The position numbers were made by a program, and so were the translations under genes. Shown here piece by piece: positions 43,994 to 48,806 of a stretch of 48,806 nucleotides of DNA. How positions within the stretch are numbered: position 1 is the first letter of the stretch; each line of letters opens with the position of its first letter. The notes beneath the pieces are model-generated. The model searched no databases. It had not been told where the DNA came from and saw only the letters and a list, made by a program, of their open reading frames with translations. The DNA comes from JBCCQH01 sp039024435 (lineage in GTDB: Bacteria > Bacteroidota > Bacteroidia > J057 > JADKCL01). Location of the stretch: positions 1-48,806 of the forward strand of contig JBCCQH010000054.1 of NCBI GenBank assembly GCA_039024435.1, given 5' to 3'.

Positions 43994-44030
43994 ACGCACA
44001 ATCTTGCAAATGCCATCGCGGATTGTGCGT
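43994..44030 (-). promoter_or_regulatory. Inverted repeat at the queD promoter
   Basis: ACGCACAATC (43994-44003) and GATTGTGCGT (44021-44030) are perfect 10-bp arms 17 bp apart. On the minus strand the last arm base starts TAAATTG, a -7 like box ending seven bases before the queD ATG. Operator or upstream hairpin; it does not match a preQ1 riboswitch. The rest of 44031-44374 shows nothing else clear. Confidence 0.45.
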
Positions 44031-44374
44031 CAACCAGACAGGCAGTACAGATTGTCCACAAACCCAGCAATTTTTCCACGGCAGAACCCGGAAATTGCTC
44101 CTCCTAGCCCCAAATAGAGGCCCTCAACCCAGGAAAAATGAACCTTCAACGCCTTTTCTGAATTGGTTGGCACACCCGGGGCAAGCCGCAAACCAAATAA
44201 ACATTGGCCAAAATCCGAATTTATCTTATCTTCATCGGGGTTTCGTCGCCCATTCCCTATGTCAAGAAGCTTTTCGGTCAACCGTGCCGATTTATGACTG
44301 CAATCGTGCCGCGCATTTGCGCATGGATTGCGGGCTGAACACATTTTGGATGTATCCTTAGCTCTGCTACCCCC

Positions 44375-44821
44375 ATGAAAATCTGGCAAATCATTACGGC
44401 AATCGCCCTGAGTTCGGTCAAGCATACCCTGGGTGGGGTGCCGCTGGCGGCAGGATTCGGCTTCTCTTATTGGGAAATCGCGCTGTACACGGCAATTGGG
44501 GGAATTATTGGCGTAGCGACGTTTATATTTTTCTCCCAGCTCATACAGCGCCTACTTGGGCAATATTTGCCGGTCAAAAAGAGAAAGAAACGGATCTTCA
44601 CCCGGAAAAACCGGTTTATCGTGCAGGTCAAACGCAACTTTGGCCTGATTGGCATCGCCTTCATCACCCCTTGTATCCTTTCTGTCCCGGTGGGCACGAT
44701 GATTTCGTACGGGATCTACCGGGATCGGCGGCGGGTGTTTGCATTTCTTGCCGCTTCGGTCGTGTTGTGGTCCTGCCTCGGGGCCGCATTGGTGCAACCC
44801 CTCGCGCAACTATTTGCCTGA
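44375..44821 (+). CDS. Small multi-pass membrane protein (small multidrug-export-like)
   Basis: 148 aa with about four hydrophobic segments: residues 5-25, 32-56, 88-112 (FGLIGIAFITPCILSVPVGT) and 121-145. A very basic loop (KKRKKRIFTRKNR) separates the halves and probably faces the cytoplasm. The G-P-rich membrane hairpins resemble the putative small multidrug export family (DedA/SNARE-like fold), but transport of drugs is not shown for such members. Single gene. Confidence 0.75.
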   Translation: MKIWQIITAIALSSVKHTLGGVPLAAGFGFSYWEIALYTAIGGIIGVATFIFFSQLIQRLLGQYLPVKKRKKRIFTRKNRFIVQVKRNFGLIGIAFITPCILSVPVGTMISYGIYRDRRRVFAFLAASVVLWSCLGAALVQPLAQLFA

Positions 44822-45108
44822 CCAATACTTTTGTGCTCCCCAAACTCCGATTCCATCATTGAAGGCCAGCACAAGACTTTTGCGGCCCCAAAGGGGCGGG
44901 CATAGTGCAGGTATTCGACCAGTGATGCGGCCAGAGATTCTCGATTTGGGTTACTAAGAATGGGCCGCCATAAGCGGTACACCGTGTGACCACCCAGCAA
45001 TGAACCTTACCGAATTGTCGCTAATCGAAAAACACAATTTTTTTTCCGTAATATTTCGCCAACAATTTGGTCAAAATAAAAATAGTACTTACCTTACAAG
45101 AGGTTAAT

Positions 45109-45203
45109 GTTAGTTGGTTAGTTTTTTAGTTAGTTATTAGCTAAGTTGGTTGTTCTTTAAGCTAGGGCTCGCCATTACTCAAAGTATGGCGAGTTTCTTT
45201 TTT
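45109..45203 (+). terminator. TTAGTT-rich tract and intrinsic terminator in the helicase leader region
   Basis: A TTAGTT-rich tract (about 45109-45150) precedes the stem CTCGCCAT (45168-45175) / ATGGCGAG (45186-45193) and a T-tract (45194-45203). It lies some 190 nt upstream of the helicase and 350 nt after the preceding gene, so it probably ends a short RNA or acts as an attenuator. Nothing else clear is seen in 44822-45396 apart from a small leader ORF at 45368-45400. Confidence 0.65.
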
Positions 45204-45367
45204 GTCCCCCGGCCAAAAAAGCAGTCACCATCCACAACGTGATGTAGACAATTTTCCCGCAACCGGGTTTTTATATTGCTAATTTGGCGATAGCTTCGTA
45301 GCGCTACACCAACGACCTTTTCAACAAACTGAAATTCCGACAGTTAGATCTTTATCTACCCGTGTCG

Positions 45368-45400
45368 ATGACATTGAATACTACAGAGACGACGATTTGA
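45368..45400 (+). CDS. Possible 10-codon leader peptide overlapping the helicase start
   Basis: ATG at 45368 encodes MTLNTTETTI and stops at TGA 45398-45400, which overlaps the TTG start of the helicase (45397-45399). Half of its residues are Thr. Translational coupling would explain initiation at a weak TTG. It may be chance. Confidence 0.3.
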   Translation: MTLNTTETTI

Positions 45401-46845
45401 AATTTTCTGAATTTGATTTACACGATGAGATCCTGATGGGTCTGCAAGATATGGGATTCTCCGAGGCGACTCCGATCCAGGAGCAAGCCATTCCCATTGT
45501 ATTGGAAGGCAGTGACCTCATCGCTTGCGCACAAACAGGAACCGGCAAAACTGCCGCCTTTCTGATCCCAACGATTGATATTCTCGATGGTATTTCCGGG
45601 AAGCAGATCAAAACTTTGATCCTCTGCCCCACCCGTGAACTCGCCATGCAGATCGATCAAGCCTGTGAAGGCCTCGCCTACCACACCTATGTATCCAATC
45701 TTGCAGTGTTTGGGGGCAATAAAGGCGGCAACGATTTTACCCGGCAAAAAACCGCCATCCAGCAAGGCTCCGATATCGTGATCGCGACCCCAGGACGGCT
45801 TTTACAGCACATCTCCCTCGGGTACGTGGACCTCAGCCAACTCGAGTTCCTGATCCTCGATGAGGCGGACCGCATGCTGGACATGGGGTTTCTCGCCGAT
45901 ATCATGCGCATCATTGCCACCGCGAACGAGGACCGGCAAACGCTGATGTTTTCGGCGACCATGCCGCCCAAGATCCGGCAGTTTGCCAAGCAGATCATGC
46001 AGACTCCCAAGCAGGTCAACATCGCCGTCTCCAAACCAGCCGAGGGCATCAAACAATCGGCCTTCTGCGTCTACGAAAAGCAGAAAATCCCGCTCATTTC
46101 CGGAATCTTCAAGCAGAAAGAAGTCGAAAGCGTCATCGTTTTTGCTTCCCGGAAATCCAGCGTCGACAAAATCGTCAAAACCCTGCAAAAGGGCGGTTTT
46201 GATGCCCGGGGAATGCACAGCGACCGCGACCAAAGTGAGCGCGAAAAAATCGTCAATGAGTTCAAAAACAAGCAGTTCCCGATCATGGTCGCCACCGACA
46301 TCATGTCCCGGGGCATCGACATTGACGGGTTGAGCCACGTCATCAACTTCGACGTACCCTCAGATGCGGAGGACTACGTACACCGCATCGGGCGGACCGC
46401 CCGTGCCGACAAAAAAGGCGAAGCGATTACCTTCATCACCGAAGACGACATGCGCAAGTTTGGACGCATCGAGCAACTGATTGAGCGCGAAGTCGACAAG
46501 CCGGATCTTCCGGAAGAGTTGGGCGAAGGCCCCAAATACACTCCCCGCAGTTCGGGGCGTGGCGGGGGCCGGGGTTACGGACGAAAAGGCGGCGGCGGTA
46601 AAGGCCGCGGAAAAGGTAAAGGCAAGGGGCGCGGCCAGGGAAAAGGCCGGGGACCTTCCAGCAAGTCGGGATCCGGACGACCGGGTGGCCAAGGCGGGCC
46701 TCCCAGCAATCGGCCCAGCAACGGCAACCAAGGGGCCCAAAATAAGCCCAACAACAAAAAGAAACGGCGGCGTGGCGGTCGGCGCAAAGGCAAACCCAAA
46801 GACGCTCCCACCGCCCAAAATCAGCCCACTCCCCCCAGCAATTGA
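45397..46845 (+). CDS. DEAD-box ATP-dependent RNA helicase (RhlE/CsdA-like)
   Basis: 482 aa from a TTG start; KFSEFDLHDEIL right after it is the family's usual opening and no in-frame ATG lies upstream. Q-motif GFSEATPIQEQAIPI, Walker A AQTGTGKT (45-52), DEAD (155-158), SAT (186-188) and the C-terminal HRIGRTARA are present. The last 100 residues are a low-complexity tail rich in Gly, Arg and Lys, then Pro/Asn, ending in a Lys/Arg cluster, probably for RNA binding. Roles in ribosome assembly or cold RNA unwinding are expected. The long 5' region suggests post-transcriptional control. Confidence 0.95.
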   Translation: MKFSEFDLHDEILMGLQDMGFSEATPIQEQAIPIVLEGSDLIACAQTGTGKTAAFLIPTIDILDGISGKQIKTLILCPTRELAMQIDQACEGLAYHTYVSNLAVFGGNKGGNDFTRQKTAIQQGSDIVIATPGRLLQHISLGYVDLSQLEFLILDEADRMLDMGFLADIMRIIATANEDRQTLMFSATMPPKIRQFAKQIMQTPKQVNIAVSKPAEGIKQSAFCVYEKQKIPLISGIFKQKEVESVIVFASRKSSVDKIVKTLQKGGFDARGMHSDRDQSEREKIVNEFKNKQFPIMVATDIMSRGIDIDGLSHVINFDVPSDAEDYVHRIGRTARADKKGEAITFITEDDMRKFGRIEQLIEREVDKPDLPEELGEGPKYTPRSSGRGGGRGYGRKGGGGKGRGKGKGKGRGQGKGRGPSSKSGSGRPGGQGGPPSNRPSNGNQGAQNKPNNKKKRRRGGRRKGKPKDAPTAQNQPTPPSN

Positions 46846-46953
46846 GCGACGGCTCCCGGATTGTAAATCGTACGACCTTTTGCGCATGGCGCGCTCTCCG
46901 GTGAACATTTGCCGGAAGGTTGCGGTTAAATTGCCGACCAATGCTCACGACGC

Positions 46954-48222
46954 ATGCGAAAACTACTCATTCTCCCGATCTTCCTTCTGATCGCATTTGG
47001 ATGTGCCCCCCGTCCGGATACTTCGACATCGGAGCCCGCTCCCGCCACCACCGCCGATCAAGCTTCCGCCCCGATTTGGCGTGCCGAGCTGAACTTAGGC
47101 CCTCGGGCCCTCCCCTTTAACTTTACCTTCGATCCGGAAGTCGCCGACCCGGAAATGGTCGTCCACAATGCCGCCGAACGGCTCAAAATCGACGACATCC
47201 GCCGGGAAGGCGATTCCATCCACTTTCGGATGCCCTTTTTTGATTCGGAAATCCACGCCATCCTCGCCGGTGACTCCCTGAGCGGAATTTGGCACAACCG
47301 CGCCCGCACGAACGAAAATCGCTTGTCCTTCACCGCCCAGCAGAACGACGAGCGCCGTTTCATTCACCCGGAAGTCACCCCCCAGGCGGACCTGAGCGGC
47401 AAGTGGGAAGTCACCTTTGTCCACGAAGAAATTGACACTAGTCAGGCCATTGGCCAATTTGCCCAGTCCGGCAATGCCCTTAGCGGAACCTTTCGCACGC
47501 CCACCGGCGACTACCGCTACCTCGAAGGGCGGGTCGATGGGGACCAGCTCTACCTGTCTTGTTTTGATGGGGCACACGCATTTCTCTTCGAAGCCCAACT
47601 GCAAGAAGACGGCCAGCTTGCCGGCGGATTTTGGTCGGGAGCACATTGGTACGAAAGCTGGTCCGCAAAGCGCAATCCGGAATTTACCATCGCCCATCCC
47701 GATTCGCTGACCTTCCTGCGCGAAGGCTACACCACGGTCGAATTTGCCTTTCCCAATGTCGACAGCCAGATCGTCTCGTTGCAGGACGAGCGCTACCGCG
47801 GCAAGGTCGTGCTGGTGGAAGTGATGGGCACCTGGTGCCCCAACTGCATGGACGAAACCGCCCTGCTGGATGAACTCCACGCCGAACTCCACGCGGAGGG
47901 CCTGGAAGTCATCTCTTTGGCGTTTGAAATGAAGGATGATTTTGCCTACGCTCGGGGGAATGTCCAGCGCATGATCGCTGCCTACGACTTGCCCTACGAA
48001 GTGCTGATTGCCGGGCGAGCCGGGCGCAAAACCGCGGGGGCCGCCCTCCCCCAACTCAACCACGTGATGTCCTACCCGACGACCCTGTTTGTAGACCGCA
48101 AAGGCGAGGTGCGCCGCATCCACACCGGCTTCAGCGGCCCGGCCACCGGGGAAGTGTACGAGCGCCTGGTCATCGACTTCCGAAAATTTGTCCGCGAATT
48201 GCTGGACGAGCAGCCGGCCTGA
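46954..48222 (+). CDS. TlpA-like thioredoxin-fold lipoprotein
   Basis: 422 aa. Signal and lipobox end in AFGC (Cys17), followed by a Thr/Ala/Pro-rich linker. Residues about 40-260 are a beta-rich N-terminal domain of the type found in Bacteroidota TlpA-like proteins. The redoxin domain begins near 270: VEVMGTWCPNCMDE with the redox pair Cys295/Cys298, and a later MSYPTTLFVDRKGEVRRIHTGF with the cis-Pro. It probably reduces disulfides at the periplasmic face of a membrane, for example in cytochrome c maturation. TAAATTG at 46927-46933 may be its -7 box. Confidence 0.92.
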   Translation: MRKLLILPIFLLIAFGCAPRPDTSTSEPAPATTADQASAPIWRAELNLGPRALPFNFTFDPEVADPEMVVHNAAERLKIDDIRREGDSIHFRMPFFDSEIHAILAGDSLSGIWHNRARTNENRLSFTAQQNDERRFIHPEVTPQADLSGKWEVTFVHEEIDTSQAIGQFAQSGNALSGTFRTPTGDYRYLEGRVDGDQLYLSCFDGAHAFLFEAQLQEDGQLAGGFWSGAHWYESWSAKRNPEFTIAHPDSLTFLREGYTTVEFAFPNVDSQIVSLQDERYRGKVVLVEVMGTWCPNCMDETALLDELHAELHAEGLEVISLAFEMKDDFAYARGNVQRMIAAYDLPYEVLIAGRAGRKTAGAALPQLNHVMSYPTTLFVDRKGEVRRIHTGFSGPATGEVYERLVIDFRKFVRELLDEQPA

Positions 48223-48286
48223 TCGCCTTGGCCGACACAGCTCAACCTCGATTCACTACTATTAAAGCAAATGACTATCTTGGGTC

Positions 48287-48806
48287 ATGCCTCCGCTTGA
48301 TCCCACACAGCGCTTTTCCGACCGCGTCGCCGATTATTTGCGCTACCGCCCTTCCTACCCGAGCGCACTGCTGGACCATCTGCAGGAGCAGACCGCTCTG
48401 GCCCCGGATTCTCGGATCGCCGACATTGGGTCGGGAACCGGAAAACTCACTGAATTGCTCATCGCACGCGGTTGGGACGTCTACGCGGTAGAACCCAACC
48501 GCCCCATGCGAATGGCGGCGGAAGCTTTGCTGGAGCCATCCCCCAACTTCCACTCCATCCCCGGCACCGCAGCCGCTACAACCCTGCCCGCCCGGACCAT
48601 CGATCTGATCACAGTCGCCCAGGCATTTCATTGGTTTGATCCCGCCGCCTTCCGAAGCGAAGCCCAGCGCATCCTGCAACCATCTGGCCAGGCCGCGATC
48701 ATCTACAACAGCCGCCGCCTGACACCCGGATTTATGTTGCGCTACCACGAACTTATGGTGGAGCAGATTCCGGGCTACCACTACACCCGCAAACACGAAG
48801 ACGTTC
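48287..48806 (+). CDS. SAM-dependent methyltransferase, truncated by window end
   Basis: The ATG at 48287 opens a frame that runs to the last base (173 codons). It begins with FSDRVADYLRYRPSYP, then motif I IADIGSGTGKLTELL, the motif II acid in VYAVEPNRPM, and ITVAQAFHWFDP, the signature of the methyltransferase type 11 group similar to class I enzymes often labelled YcgJ-like. The substrate is unknown. The C-terminus lies outside the window. It begins 65 bp after the TlpA-like gene, in the same direction. Confidence 0.88.
   Translation, partial: MPPLDPTQRFSDRVADYLRYRPSYPSALLDHLQEQTALAPDSRIADIGSGTGKLTELLIARGWDVYAVEPNRPMRMAAEALLEPSPNFHSIPGTAAATTLPARTIDLITVAQAFHWFDPAAFRSEAQRILQPSGQAAIIYNSRRLTPGFMLRYHELMVEQIPGYHYTRKHEDV

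Noticed and set aside
43994..44030. preQ1 riboswitch upstream of queD
   Set aside because: The typical small hairpin with an A-rich tail and C-rich loop is not present.
1..48806. tRNA, rRNA, CRISPR array, insertion sequence or prophage
   Set aside because: No cloverleaf, rRNA-like stretch, regular direct repeats, transposase or phage structural gene could be recognised in any gap or frame.

Overview
The window looks like a high-GC member of the Bacteroidota, most plausibly a marine or freshwater Saprospiria-type bacterium. The signs are several secreted proteins with type IX secretion (T9SS) C-terminal sorting tails, one of the gliding-associated CHU_C type; promoters of the Bacteroidota form (TTG or TTTG, about 20 bp, TAnnTTTG) rather than sigma-70 boxes; few Shine-Dalgarno sequences; and typical families such as MerC with a Fur-type regulator, LytTR regulators and Bacteroidota-type S8 proteases. 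The genus is an inference.

Layout. 1-344: a 107-bp nested palindrome and no gene. 345-3518: a secreted FG-GAP/VCBS T9SS protein and a lipoprotein. 3672-4676: a metal-handling pair, merC-like and a Fur/Zur-type regulator, facing each other across a perfect bidirectional terminator; a dyad overlaps the merC promoter. 4726-8552: a YdcF-like protein, a cell-wall amidase, a membrane-anchored hydrolase and a GNAT acetyltransferase. 8662-13771: two tandem genes of very different size (about 1334 and 293 aa) ending in the same HNH/AHH-like nuclease domain. 13850-17997: glpK-glpD, divergent from a monoacylglycerol-lipase-like hydrolase, a plausible route from acylglycerol to glycerol to DHAP. 18243-20570: a complete PaeR7I/XhoI-type restriction-modification system in AT-richer DNA. 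20713-23008: a methyltransferase divergent from an enoyl-CoA hydratase, then an orphan LytTR regulator. 23224-32830: a subtilase, a lipoprotein, a CHU_C adhesin-like protein and an M43 metalloprotease with PKD domains. 32920-43980: uvrB, a hydrolase-like protein that has lost its nucleophile, a class IV aminotransferase, a T9SS protein followed by an archaemetzincin lipoprotein, trxB, an mlaF-like ATPase, an outer-membrane barrel and queD. 44375-48806: a small membrane protein, a DEAD-box RNA helicase with a long structured leader, a TlpA-like redox lipoprotein and a methyltransferase cut by the window end.

Most noteworthy: (1) the paired nuclease-tipped proteins at 8728-13771, one carrying a long helical chassis of the kind seen in contractile-injection-system-associated polymorphic toxins, with no recognisable immunity gene beside them; (2) repeated placement of TAnnTTTG exactly four bases before an ATG (fur-like gene, restriction endonuclease, enoyl-CoA hydratase), which predicts leaderless mRNAs; (3) the merC operator overlapping a good promoter; (4) the helicase leader, with a terminator far upstream and a 10-codon ORF whose stop overlaps a TTG start; (5) the long palindrome at 46-152. 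No rRNA, tRNA, CRISPR array, insertion sequence or prophage was seen.
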